From positions 158,361,335 through 158,425,334 of the forward strand of contig NC_073745.1 in the NCBI RefSeq assembly GCF_029784135.1: 64,000 nucleotides of DNA. Direction: 5' to 3'. Numbering within the stretch: the first letter of the stretch is position 1; every line of letters starts with the position of its first letter. Below are positions 1 through 10,265 of the stretch, in pieces. A program made the position numbers and the translations under genes. The notes beneath the pieces were generated by a model, which did not search any database, was not told where the DNA came from, and worked only from the letters and a program-made list of their open reading frames with translations. Origin of the DNA: Toxorhynchites rutilus septentrionalis. Lineage: Eukaryota; Arthropoda; Insecta; Diptera; Culicidae.

Positions 1-800
1 GTCGACTGCCACAACAGTTGCTGAGCTGTGTTGCAATGGTTCAGATTGATCTGAATTATCTCCGTTACTGCGATTCTGCTAACGCCTTCTTATACGAGGG
101 ACACTTGAAGCTTCCTGTCGCATGGTCGCTGCCGTTCTCTGGTTTGCAGAGCAAGCATTTCGGTTGCTTCGTGCAGTCTCTCGCAACCACTGCCTTCACT
201 TTCCTTTTTGTTTTCCAAGTTGTCATTTTTAACCTTCTTCAGGTCTTCTTCATCCCCTGGGGTATCCCTCTTCCTTTTGTCCGATCGTGGGTTTCGTGGC
301 GTCTTAGGCGTCTCCTGTATCTCGACGGACATCTTCTCCCTTGCTTCAGCGAGTGCTTTTTCAACAACCTCTGCTCGCGTGATCATATCCTTCTGTTCGC
401 GGTCAGCAGCCGTAACGGCGGATTTGATGCTTGTGACTAAATGTTTGATCTTAGTATGGACATTGTTTTTGTCCTTAATGAACTCGTAGAGCTCGTTCAC
501 TTTTTTCTTGACCTCCATCAAGCTTGACCTCCCGACCTGCAGCCATTCTAAAGAAGTGGTGGTGTTGGCGTTATGCGTTAGCACTTGTATCAGGCTAGTC
601 TCTCCTTGTTGTGGATGCTGTTGGTGTCCGATAGGATTCGCTATGGCTGTCTGGTTGCGAATTGGTGATCTCTGGAGCTTACCGCTCCTTGCGAACACGC
701 TCGCCTCTCCCGTTGGTGTGTCTTCATTACCGTCGTTTCGTCTGTTAAATTGTTCGATGGTATTCATGTCTGTTGTACATGTGTTCATTTGTGCGTACAT
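1..800 (-). pseudogene. R1-type ORF1 with internal deletion plus ORF2 start
   Basis: ORF1 of this class is a Gag-like nucleic-acid-binding protein that coats the element RNA. The N-terminal portion reads openly from about 800 down to 190 and is charged and lysine-rich (KRKRDTPGDEEDLKK). Near 188 the frame is lost. The downstream segment resumes in another frame with ARDC and the final knuckle CLLCKPENGSDHATGSFKC, ending in TAA at 67-65. The central half of ORF1, with the first zinc knuckle, is missing. ORF2 would begin at the overlapping triplet, but it reads ACG here instead of ATG, so the stop/start overlap used by the other copies is mutated. Confidence 0.75.
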
Positions 801-838
801 GTGCGTGTATGTGTTTGTGTGTGCGTTTTTTTAGAGCA
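1..838 (-). mobile_element. R1-clade LINE remnant, cut by window start
   Basis: A minus-strand relative of the two R1 copies further right. It carries the N-terminal half of ORF1, a fused ORF1 C-terminus and the first codons of ORF2 (motif INLNHC, as in the other copies). The long 5' UTR seen in the other copies is absent: only about 35 bases separate the ORF1 start region from the GAGAGTA array at 841. It is therefore 5'-truncated or rearranged, and its purine-rich flank is shared head to head with the next R1 copy. The remainder lies outside the window. Confidence 0.8.
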
Positions 839-840
839 GC

Positions 841-1275
841 GAGTAGAGAGTAGAGAGAGTGGAAAGGAGAGAGTAGAAAGGAGAGAGGAGAGAGTAGAGA
901 CAGTAGAGAGTAGAGAGAGTAGGGAGGAGAGAGTAGAGAGTAGAGAGTAGAGAGTAAAGAGTAGAGAGTAGAGAGTAGAGAGTAGAGAGTAGAGAGTAGA
1001 GAGTAGAGAGTAGAGAGTAGAGAGTAGAGAGTAGAGAGTAGAGAGTAGAGAGTAGGGAGTGTATGAGGAGTGAAGAGAGAGTAGAGAGAGTGGAGAGAGT
1101 AGAGAGTAAGGAGAGTAGAATCAGTAGAAAGTAGAGAGAATAGAGAGTAGAGAGAGTAGAAAATAGGGAGAGTAGAGATAGTAGAGAGTAGAAAGTAAAG
1201 AGAGTAGAGAGAGTGGAGAGTAGAGAGAGTAGAGAGTAGAGAGTAGAGAGTAGAGAGTAGAGAGTAGAGAGAGTG
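841..1275. repeat. (GAGAGTA)n purine-rich microsatellite array
   Basis: About 435 bases of imperfect GAGAGTA / GAGTAGA units, nearly pure purine on the plus strand, with variants such as AGAGTGG and GTGTATGAGG. It lies exactly between the 5' side of the minus-strand R1 remnant and the 5' end of the full-length R1 copy. A shorter block of the same repeat sits before the second R1 copy at 10153. Confidence 0.95.
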
Positions 1276-1790
1276 GAGCTGCCGGCCTAGAATAGCACTT
1301 CGGGTCTACGTCCCTGTCCCTGTCGTAGAAGGCGACTAATCGGGTGACAACGCGAGTAAGGGCGCGGTAAAGCCTATGGAGAATGCACGGGGGAAATACC
1401 GTGTACAGGAGCAACGAGAGGAGTGCCGAGCACATCAGGATCGACGCCAGTAAGATCCTGATTACGACATACTGGTATGACATGGAAAACGGACAAGACA
1501 CGAAAACGGATAACATGCGATGCTAAAAGCCGACAGTCGTGCTATTCTGCTCCCTGAGTAAGGAAGGGTGACACCTACCTGAAATGGCGTGTGGGTTAAT
1601 AGTAGGGTTGTCCCCGTCCCGGTAACAACTTGGCAAGTCTTCGGGTACGTTCGATGCTCGTCTAGGCCTTGGCACTAGGTACTAGGCATCAGATGTCACA
1701 TTTCTGACTTGCGCTGATCCGGCTCTGAACACGGTCCCCATGAAGGACCGTGTCAACCCCTGCATGGCCTCACTGCTTGCATAGATAACC

Positions 1791-3371
1791 ATGGGATCAC
1801 AAAAAGGCGACTATGTACAACGAGCGGAGATAGCGGCCCGAAGTTGGGACCCAACCAAAATGGAGACAACCTACAAAACCAACGAAGAACGAAGAGAGAG
1901 TATGATGGATACAGGTGACCAAGCCAACGCGTTCATTCGTAGTAAAAAGCTTCTGCGATCGCCAATACTCAAACAAGTGGAAACACCAGGCCCTAGCGGC
2001 AGTAATGGAGGAATACCTGAGACCCAGCAAAGTCGGGGGATCAATCCCCTGTTCCTGCCAAAGTCCAGCGGTAGTTTAACCCAGGAAGGAGGGCTGACTG
2101 GAGATAGCATCCTGAGCACGATCATGTTGAGGGTCAAAGAACTCGACACCTTCGTGCAGGACAAACCCAACGTGCATAAGGAGATCAAGACCAGGATGTC
2201 GGGTATAAGATCTCTCTTGGGACGAGCTTTGAAGGAGCACGATGGACTCGTCGAAAGGACGAAAACCGCCGAGAAGGCACTCGCAGAAGCGTTGCAAAGA
2301 GCTGCAGCTGGACAGGTGACGCCAAAGATTCGTCGAAACCGTTCGGAAAAAAGAAAAAAGGATTCACCAGCAGAAGAAGAAATGCTCAAAAAACGCAAGG
2401 ACGATCACGACAACGATGATCAAGACGATAGTGCCGCCCAGGGCGACAGCGAAGAGCTGGGTGACAGCGATGACCAGATCAGCACCGATAGCAAGAGAAA
2501 CGACTGGAGCACGGTTACGAAAAGAAACAAGAAAAAACAATAGAACGAAGAAAAAGAGAGGGAGAGAAAAGTGAAAATAGTGGAAAAAAATAAGAAAGAG
2601 AATGAAAAGTGGCAGGGGCCAAAAGACAAGAAGCCTAATCCTCGGCGGGCGAGAGACAAAGGCGATGCACTCCTCGTCGAAGCGAAGGGCAACGTATCAT
2701 ACGCTGATCTCTTTAAAAAAATGCGAGAGGACCCTGGCCTCAAGAAACTGGAGGAGAGCGTGGTGAAGTCCAGGCGCACCCAGAACGGCGAAATGCTGTT
2801 CGAGCTGAAGAGAGACCCAGAAATCAGGAACTCAGCATTCAAGGATCTTGTAGAAAGGGTTCTCGGCGATGGAGCGAACGTAAGGGCCTTATCCTCCGAG
2901 GCATCGATAGAATGCAGGAACCTCAGTCTGTTCACCACCGAGATAGACCTACGTCAGAAGTTGGAGGAGGAAAACATCCTGGGCAAAGTTCCGATGAAAA
3001 TCCGACTACGAAAGGCGTATCGCGGGACGCAGACCGCAACGATTCGTCTCTCAACGGACGCAGCGAACAAGTTGCTGAAGTTAGAGAGTATAAACGTCTG
3101 CTGGGCTGTGGGTCGTTTTAGAATCATTTCGCCTGTTCCCAAGCAACTGGAGCGATGTTTCAAGTGTTTAAACTTCGGCCACCTGGCGAAAGGCTGCTTG
3201 GGGCCAGATAGATCCAAACTATGCAGGAAATGCGGAATAGAGGGACACTTTGCCAGCGACTGCAAGGGAAAACCAAGGTGTATGCTCTGCGAAAAAGAGG
3301 ACAGTAATGACCATATGACGGGAGGCTTTAATTGCCCTGTGTACAAACAGGCGAGGGCAAGCCAACAGTGA
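1791..3371 (+). pseudogene. R1 ORF1 (Gag-like), one nonsense codon
   Basis: Encodes the RNA-binding Gag-like protein of the element, 526 codons if uninterrupted. The start is the ATG in GATAACCATGG. The N-terminal half is charged, with a low-complexity acidic stretch. The C-terminus has three zinc knuckles at about residues 456-469 (CFKCLNFGHLAKGC), 478-491 (CRKCGIEGHFASDC) and 497-515. A TAG at 2541-2543 replaces the AGG arginine codon seen in copy 2, splitting it into 250 and about 275 codons. No frameshift accompanies it, so a single base change removed the product. The stop at 3369-3371 overlaps the ORF2 start. Confidence 0.9.
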
Positions 3372-6313
3372 TGGAGATAACCCAAATTAATCTCAACCAT
3401 TGTGACATCGCACAGCAACTGTTGTGGCAGTCAACAACAGAAACAAAATGTGATGTCGCAATTATCGCGGAGCCGTATCGCGTTCCCCCCGGTAACGGCA
3501 ATTGGGTGACGGATAAAGTGCGAATGGCCGCCATCCAGGTCATGGGCCGATATCCCATTCAGGAGGTAGTCTCGAGATCTCGCGAAGGTTTCGTGATCAC
3601 AAAGATCAACGGAATTTATATCTGCAGTTGCTACGCACCTCCCAGATGGACGATGGACCAGTTCCACTATATGCTGGATGTCCTCACCGAGGAGCTCGCC
3701 GAACGAAAACCAGTCGTTATAGGAGGGGATTTCAATGCTTGGGCAGTAGAGTGGGGAAGCAGATGCACCAACGCGAGAGGGACTAGTTTACTAGAAGCTC
3801 TAGCCAAGTTGGATGTTACCCTGTGCAACGAGGGCACCACTAGTACCTTCCGCCGAGAGGGTCGAGAGTCCATCATCGACTTGACTTTCTGCAGTCCTTC
3901 GTTAATGACGAAAATGAGGTGGAGGGTATGTGAAGGATACACCCACAGTGATCATCAAGCCATCCGTTATACCATTGGCCAACGAAACTCCGTGGCAGTA
4001 CGGATAAATAGGACATGCCCGCGCAGGTGGAAGACAAAAACCTTTGACAAGGACCTTTTCATCGAAGCACTACGCGTGGAAAGCGATGTCTTGAACATGA
4101 ACGCGGATGAACTGACGGAAACGCTAGCAACAGCATGTGATATAACAATGCCAAGAAAAAGGGAACCCAGGTATAAGCGACCTCCAGCCTATTGGTGGAG
4201 CGAGGCACTTGGCGTGCTTCGGGCCAACTGCCTTAGCGCCAGAAGACGTTTCCAACGGTCAAGCATAGACACCAGAGAAGAGCGGAGAGTGGAATTCAGA
4301 GAGGCTAGATCCACTCTTAAACGGGCGATTGAGCGGAGCAAATCTAATTGCTTCAGGGAGTTATGTCGGGACGTGGACGTCAATCCATGGGGCAATGCTT
4401 ACCGAATGGTGATGGCGAAGCTCAGGGGCCCAACGACACCTTCCGAAATGTGTCCCGAAAAATTAAAAATTATCGTGGAAGGGTTATTTCCGCAGCACGA
4501 CCCAACGACCTAGCCACCCACGCCATATGGAGAGGATGAGGATAGCATCGAACGCAGAGATGTGACGAACGATGAGCTAGTTGCAGCTATCAAACGCCTA
4601 AAAACGAAGAAAGCGCCTGGCCCAGATGGAATCCCCAACGTAGCTTTGAAAGCGGCAGTCCTAGCATTCCCTGATATGTTCAGGACAGCCATGCAGAAGT
4701 GTCTAGACGAATGCTACTTTCCGGATCGATGGAAGGTACAACAGCTAGTACTACTGCCCAAGCCAGGAAAGACGCCGGGTGGTCCAGCATCGTATAGACC
4801 CATATGCCTGTTGGACACTCTTGGGAAACTTTTGGAGAGAATCATCCTTAATAGGCTGACGGAATGCACGGAGGGAGTTCGTGGACTGTCCGATAATCAA
4901 TTCGGATTTCGGAAAGGGAGATCCACGGTAGATGCCATTCGCATAGTGGTCGAAAGAGCCAACAGAGCATCCAAACAGAAGCTCAGAGGAAATCGATACT
5001 GCGCAGCGATAACGATCGACGTTAAGAACGCGTTCAATAGTGCCAGCTGGGAGGCCATCGCGACTGCGCTCCACACGATGAAAGTCCCAGACTACCTGTG
5101 TAGAATACTGAGAAGCTACTTCGAGAACCGTGTGCTGGTGTACGAGACAAACACGGGCCAGGCGCAGATTAAAACTACGGCGGGAGTTCCGCAGGGCTCT
5201 ATCCTGGGCCCATCGCTCTGGAACAGTATGTACGATGGTGTACTAAAACTGAATCTGCCCAGAGGTGTGGAGATCATTGGCTTCGCGGATGACATCGTTA
5301 TTCTCGCGACAGGGGAATCTTTGGAACGGGTCGAAATGCTCGCGACCGAGTCGATAGACATGATCGGAAGGTGGATGCAAAGTGTGAAACTGCAGATAGC
5401 CCACCACAAGACGGAAATGCTGATTGTCAGCAACCGCAGGGCGGTGCAACGTGCAGAAATCACAATTGGAGAGCACTCGATAACCTCGAAGCGAGACCTA
5501 AAATACCTGGGGGTGCAGATCGACGATCGACTGAACTTCAACAGTCACGTCGACTACGCTTGTAAAAAAGCAACGAAGGCAATCAATGCACTGACACGAA
5601 TCATGCCCAACAACTTTGGCCCAAGCAGCAGCAAGAGGCACCTCTTGGCTAGTGTCTCCTCATCGACAGTACGTTACGGTGGTCCAGCCTGGATCGCGGC
5701 GTTAGAAACTCAGCGGAACACGAAGAGGCTGAATAGTACGTACCGGCTCATGGCGATGCGAGTCGCGAGTGCGTACAGAACCGTGTCAACAGAAGCGGTC
5801 TACGTCATAGCCAGGTTGGTCCCCATAGACATCATCTTGGCGGAGGACAGCGAGTGCTATAGGAGGAGGGGAACCAGAGGAATCCGGAAGCTAATGAGGG
5901 CGGAGTCGATGGCTAGGTGGCAGCAAGAGTGGAGTGCGGCGCAAAACGGCAGGTGGACGCACAGGCTCATACCGACACTAATGGGCTGGGTGAACAGGAA
6001 ACACGGAGAGGTAAATTTCCATCTAACGCAGTTTTTGTCTGGTCATGGCTGCTTCAGGCAGTATCTGCACCGGTTCGGACACGCAAGATCGCCTCTTTGT
6101 CCGGAGTGTGAAAATGTGGAGGAAACACCGGAACACATCGTATTCGAATGTCCCACAGTGCGCGAGGGGCTGCCTACCCTTCATGCTGGGAACATCGTGG
6201 AGGAAATGTGTCGTGACGAGGGCACCTGGAACGCAGTAAACAGTGCAATCGTACATATCATGTCCGAGCTACAGCGGAAGTGGAGGACCGACCAGCATGC
6301 GGATAACGCCTGA
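3371..6313 (+). pseudogene. R1 ORF2: endonuclease + reverse transcriptase, one nonsense codon
   Basis: ORF2 nicks target DNA and reverse transcribes the element RNA at the nick. It starts at the ATG overlapping the ORF1 stop (TGATG). Endonuclease motifs are INLNHCD, IIAEPYR, GGDFNAW, IDLTFCS and HSDHQAI. The RT domain begins around KKAPGPDGIPN, with the catalytic box GFADDIVIL near 5281. A C-terminal CCHC finger (CPECENVEETPEHIVFECP) lies at about 6097-6153. Total length about 980 codons, as expected for R1. A TAG at 4511-4513 replaces the TGG tryptophan of copy 2, separating endonuclease from RT. Confidence 0.9.
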
Positions 6314-6502
6314 CCATAGGAGATGAACAATCGAGACGACTGTAGTACTCGACAGGTAATCGGATACTGCCGCGAATGACTGAAAAATGCCTGCCTGACA
6401 ACGCCTGATCGTGGCTTGGATGGAAGAACACCGCGAACGCTCGAAGGAGCGAGCATCAAGGATGAAACCATGATCAAAATGGTGCATACCCCACGAGAGT
6501 AG

Positions 6503-6724
6503 CTGTGACGGAGTGCGCGTCATGTTGGAGGGCACTACCTAATCGGCGCTCCGCTGGGAGAGAAATCCTGCGAGGGTGACTGTGACGGGGCGCGCGTCAA
6601 GTTGGAGGGCGCTTCCTAATCGGTGCACGTCTCGACAGGTGAGAAATCCCGCGAGGGTGACTGTGACGGGTTGCGCGTCAAGTTGGAGGGCAATTCCTAA
6701 TCGGTACACGTCTCGACGGGTAAA
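6503..6724 (+). repeat. Three tandem units in the R1 3' UTR
   Basis: Three diverged units beginning CTGTGACG at 6503, 6580 and 6661 (spacing 77 and 81 bases). Each contains GTTGGAGGGC and a CTAATCGG block. Tandem 3' UTR repeats are common in LINEs and may affect RNA recognition by RT; that role is inferred. Downstream, 6725-6992 holds the remaining 3' UTR up to the poly-A. Confidence 0.85.
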
Positions 6725-7016
6725 TAGATGCCTGCGAAGAGGACATAAACGCAGTGGAATGAAAAGCGAATAGAGAGAAAAAATGTTGAGAAAAAGGGAA
6801 GGACGACGCTAGTCAGCGTTGAAAACTCGAAGAGTGCATGAGCACAGCCGCCCCCTGAAGTAGTCGCCTAGATGTGGTCCCAGGGGGAATAAGGCAACGA
6901 GTAGAGGGCTTGGTTTTTGTGGGTGCGATCCCCACTCGACGTCTGGGTTAACCCTTCCCAGATAAGGCTTGTAGAGCGTTCCTCACCTCTATAAAAAAAA
7001 AAAAAAAAAAAAAAAA

Positions 7017-8098
7017 CCAAGACCAAGACGACAACTGCGCGAGTACTTCGCAGAACGCGCCAACCAAAACGCGCTATACCGGGCTGTCTGCGCCGCTGAC
7101 AGAGGATACAGCGCTCTGCACTTGGCGCAAGCGGAGTATCAACTAAACTGCAATCTGCAGACAGTGGAGGAGAAGATTGCAGCTTGGAAGCAGAAGGCAG
7201 AAGGCAGTGCATGGTGCCCACCCTCATCAACTGGACCGGCCACACGTCGACAAGGCCGCATCTAATCTGTGGCTAACGCGTGGTGAACTCTCTTCAGTAG
7301 TAGAAGCCGACATGATAGCCATCCAGGACAGGATAATGCCGATGAGAAACTGCAGGCGGTACGTCTGGCATCAAGACGTTGATGACATTTGCCGGATGTG
7401 CCATCAACCAGGTGAAAACATAGAGCACATTATGGGAGGCTGTCCCGTTTTGGCCAACGCAGCCTACACCGAGCGCCACAACAACGTGGCCCGTATTGTT
7501 CATCGACAACTGGCGCTCCAATGTGCTCTACTGGAAGACAACGTACCAAACTACCGGTACCTCCCTGCACCTGTCCTGGAAAATGACCGTTTCAAGCTGT
7601 ACTGGGATCGCACTGTTCTGACCGACCTCTCGATCCACCACAACCGCCCAGATATAATGGTTTACGACAAGAGCGACCGCAAAGTCACCATCATCGATGT
7701 CGCTATTCCACTGAACCAGAATCTGGAGGAGACCCACGGTCGCAAAATCTGCAAGTACCGACCATTGGCCGTGGAGCTCAAGGAACTGTGGGGGCTCAGG
7801 GAGGTCCCAAGAATTGTTCCAGTCGTTCTCTCTGGAACTGGAATTATCCCGAAGACACTTCTGGAAGCGCTAAAGGTGTTGAACATCGAGAAGGAATTGG
7901 CCGGCATCCAAAAGTCGGTCATCCTTAGCACCTGCGCGATTGTCCGACAATTCCTCGGTCAGGACTAAAACAGCACGAGCATGCAGATACGTGCATTCCG
8001 CAGAGCCTAGTCCCCCTTTGGCATTCAGAAGCCCGGGGGCAGGTGAAAATTCTGGCTAGGTTCGCCTAGTTAAGAAGTGAGATAAGTCTGCCAAAAAA
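7017..8098 (+). mobile_element. R4/Dong-clade LINE, 5'-truncated copy A
   Basis: Begins directly after the R1 poly-A (11 unexplained bases at 7017-7027, then sequence matching copy B from ACGACAACTGCG). It keeps only the C-terminal zinc finger and restriction-like endonuclease part of the single ORF plus a roughly 120-base 3' UTR and a six-A tail. The 3' UTR has a possible hairpin (CCCCCTTTGG ... CCCGGGGG). 5' truncation at a previous element's A-run is the usual outcome of target-primed reverse transcription. Confidence 0.88.
7030..7968 (+). pseudogene. Dong-type ORF C-terminus (CCHC + REL endonuclease), frameshifted
   Basis: The product of intact relatives is a reverse transcriptase with a C-terminal restriction-like endonuclease. 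Visible here: the zinc finger CRMCHQPGENIEHIMGGCP near 7391-7447 and the endonuclease core RPDIMVYDKSDRKVTIIDV near 7648-7704, the PD...D pattern of the REL fold. A 7-base direct duplication (AAGGCAG at 7194-7200 and 7201-7207), absent from copy B, shifts the frame. The last 254 codons read openly to the TAA at 7966. Confidence 0.85.
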
Positions 8099-10152
8099 TG
8101 ACCAAGGATGCAGGAAAAATACGCATGGCTGCAAAAACCAGGCCATCATCGACGCAGCCATAGTCGGCCAGGCGGTATATAACCAGCGGAACCTAAGTAT
8201 GGCCTACATCGGTTACAGGAAGGCTTATGACTCCATACCTCACTCGTTTCTCGTCCGGGTATTGGAGCTCTACAAAATTGATCCCGTCGTCGTTAGGTTC
8301 CTGCAGCATGCGATGAGGCAGTGGAGTACGTCTCTGCACCTCAGTGATGGGGAAAATGTGTTGCAGTCTAGAACGCTGCAGATAAAGAGGGGGATATTCC
8401 AAGGCGACTCTTTCAGCCCGCTTTGGTTTTGTCTGGCATTGAACCCCCTCAGTAGGACGCTCAATAGAAATGGTCATGGCTATAAAATAAGGTATGGCGA
8501 CGGCGCCCACGAAGAAGTGACCCATACCTTCTACATGGATGATCTCAAGGTCTACGCTGATTCACGTCAGCGTCTAGGTGTAGCTATCCGGGTTGTCGAA
8601 GACATAAGCAGGGACATCTGCATGGAGTTCTTCCTTGACAAGTGCCGCTGTGTCCATCTGCTGAAAGGGCAGCTTACCGAATCCGGAGGTTACGAGGTCT
8701 ATGACGGCGAGTTCATAAGAGACATGGTTCGTGGCGAATCCTATAAATATCTTGGATTCCGACAGCTCACCGGGATTCGCCATTCCGACATCAAGACGGA
8801 GCTGCGAGACAAGTTCTTGAGTCGAGTGAACTGTGTCCTGAGGACTTTCCTCAACGCGGGGAAAAAGGTACGCGCGATCAACACATTCGCGGTTCCCCTG
8901 CTGACCTTCAGTTTTGGTGTAGTCAAATGGAGCAAAACTGACCTAGAGGACCTTGAGAGGAGGATGAGGAAAGCATTTAAAGAGGCCGGAATGCACCATC
9001 CTCAATCGGCATTGGAGAGAGTTTCACTGCTACGCAAAGAAGGGGGACTTGGAATAGTCGACATATCTGCACTGTGTGTTGCCCAGGTACGACAACTGCG
9101 CGAGTACTTCGCAGAACGCGCCAACCAAAACGCGCTATACCGGGCTGTCTGCGCCGAGAGGAGACAGCGCTCTGCACTTGGCGCAAGCGGAGTACCAACT
9201 AAACTGCAATCTGAAGACAGTGGAGGAGAAGATTGCAGCTTGGAAGCAGAAGGCAGTGCATGGTGCCCACCCCCAACAACTGGATCGGCCACACGTCGAC
9301 AAGGCCGCATCTAATCTGTGGCTAACGCGTGGTGAACTCTCTTCAGTAGTAGAAGCCGACATGATAGCCATCCAGGACAGGATAATGCCGACGAGAAACT
9401 GCAGGCGGTACGTCTGGCATCAAGACGTTGATGACATTTGCCGGATGTGCCATCAACCAGGTGAAAACATAGAGCACATTATGGGAGGCTGTCCCGTTTT
9501 GGCCAACGCAGCCTACACCGAGCGCCACAACAACGTGGCCCGTATTGTTCATCGACAACTGGCGCTCCAATGTGCTCTACTGGAAGACAACGTACCAAAC
9601 TACCGGTACCTGCCTGCACCTGTCCTGGAAAATGACCGTTTCAAGCTGTACTGGGATCGCACTGTTCTGACCGACCTCTCGATCCACCACAACCGGCCAG
9701 ATATAATGGTTTACGACAAGAGCGACCGCAAAGTCACCATCATCGATGTCGCTATTCCACTGAACCAGAATCTGGAGGAGACCCACGGTCGCAAAATCTG
9801 CAAGTACCGACCATTGGCCGTGGAGCTCAAGGAACTGTGGGGGCTAAGGGAGGTCCCAAGAATTGTTCCAGTCGTTCTCTCTGGAACTGGAATTGTCCCG
9901 AAGACACTTCTGGAAGCGCTAAAGGTGTTGAATATGGAGAAGGAATTGGCCGGCATCCAAAAGTCGGTCATCCTTAGCACCTGCGCGATTGTCCGACAAT
10001 TTCTCGGTCAGGACTGAAACAGCACGAGCATGCAGATACGTGCATTCCGCAAAGCCTTGTCCCCCTTTGGCATTCAGAAGCCCGGGGGCAGGTGAAAATT
10101 CTGGCTAGGTTCGCCTAGTTAAGAAGTGAGATAAGTCTGCCAAAAAAAAAAA
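8099..10152 (+). mobile_element. R4/Dong-clade LINE, 5'-truncated copy B
   Basis: Starts at the A-run of copy A and includes RT from its N-terminal conserved box (GCRKNTHGCKNQAIIDA) onward, the CCHC and REL domains, the same 3' UTR as copy A, and an 11-A tail at 10142-10152 that abuts a GAGAGTA block. Copy A and copy B are the same family and nearly identical over their shared 3' kilobase, lying head to tail with no spacer. Confidence 0.88.
8100..10017 (+). pseudogene. Dong-type reverse transcriptase-endonuclease, frameshifted
   Basis: RT motifs are YRKAYDSIPHSFL, IFQGDSFSPLWFCLALNPL and the catalytic FYMDD near 8530-8544, followed by the thumb (YKYLGFRQLTG) and GGLGIVDI. Around 9152-9170 copy B lacks 5 bases that copy A has, so RT and endonuclease fall in different frames. 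The C-terminal part then reads to the TGA at 10017 with the same CCHC and RPDIMVYDK core as copy A. The canonical start lies upstream of the truncation. Dead by frameshift, though most codons are otherwise open. Confidence 0.87.
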
Positions 10153-10258
10153 GAGAGTAGAGAGAGTAGAGAGAGTAGAAAATATGGAGAGTAGAGAGAG
10201 TAGAGAGATTAGAGAGTAGGGAGAGTAGAGAGAGCACAGAGTAGAGAGTAGAGAGCTG
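10153..10258. repeat. Second (GAGAGTA)n block
   Basis: About 105 bases of the same purine microsatellite as at 841-1275, between the A-tail of Dong copy B and the 5' end of R1 copy 2. Orientation relative to the R1 is the same as for copy 1 (purine strand is the sense strand). Confidence 0.92.
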
Positions 10259-10265
10259 AGCCGTA

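Larger units (their letters stand above)
1276..7016 (+). mobile_element. Full-length R1-clade non-LTR retrotransposon, copy 1
   Basis: A complete LINE: a roughly 515-base 5' UTR, ORF1 with three CCHC knuckles, ORF2 with APE-type endonuclease and reverse transcriptase, a 3' UTR with tandem repeats, and a 24-base poly-A tail (6993-7016). The start is set by alignment with copy 2, which is identical from GAGCTGCCGG onward at an offset of 8,990 bases. Both ORFs carry one nonsense mutation relative to copy 2, so this copy cannot make full proteins. Copies differ only by scattered single bases, which suggests recent activity. R1/Loner-type family assignment is from the endonuclease, RT and terminal CCHC order. 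Confidence 0.9.

Noticed and set aside
841..1275. CRISPR-like array
   Set aside because: Units are 7 bases without spacers in a eukaryotic TE context; it is a microsatellite.
1121..1516. Minus-strand 131-codon frame over the GAGAGTA array and R1 5' UTR
   Set aside because: Its C-terminal half is translated microsatellite and the rest is the R1 5' UTR; the same artefact appears at 10105-10506.
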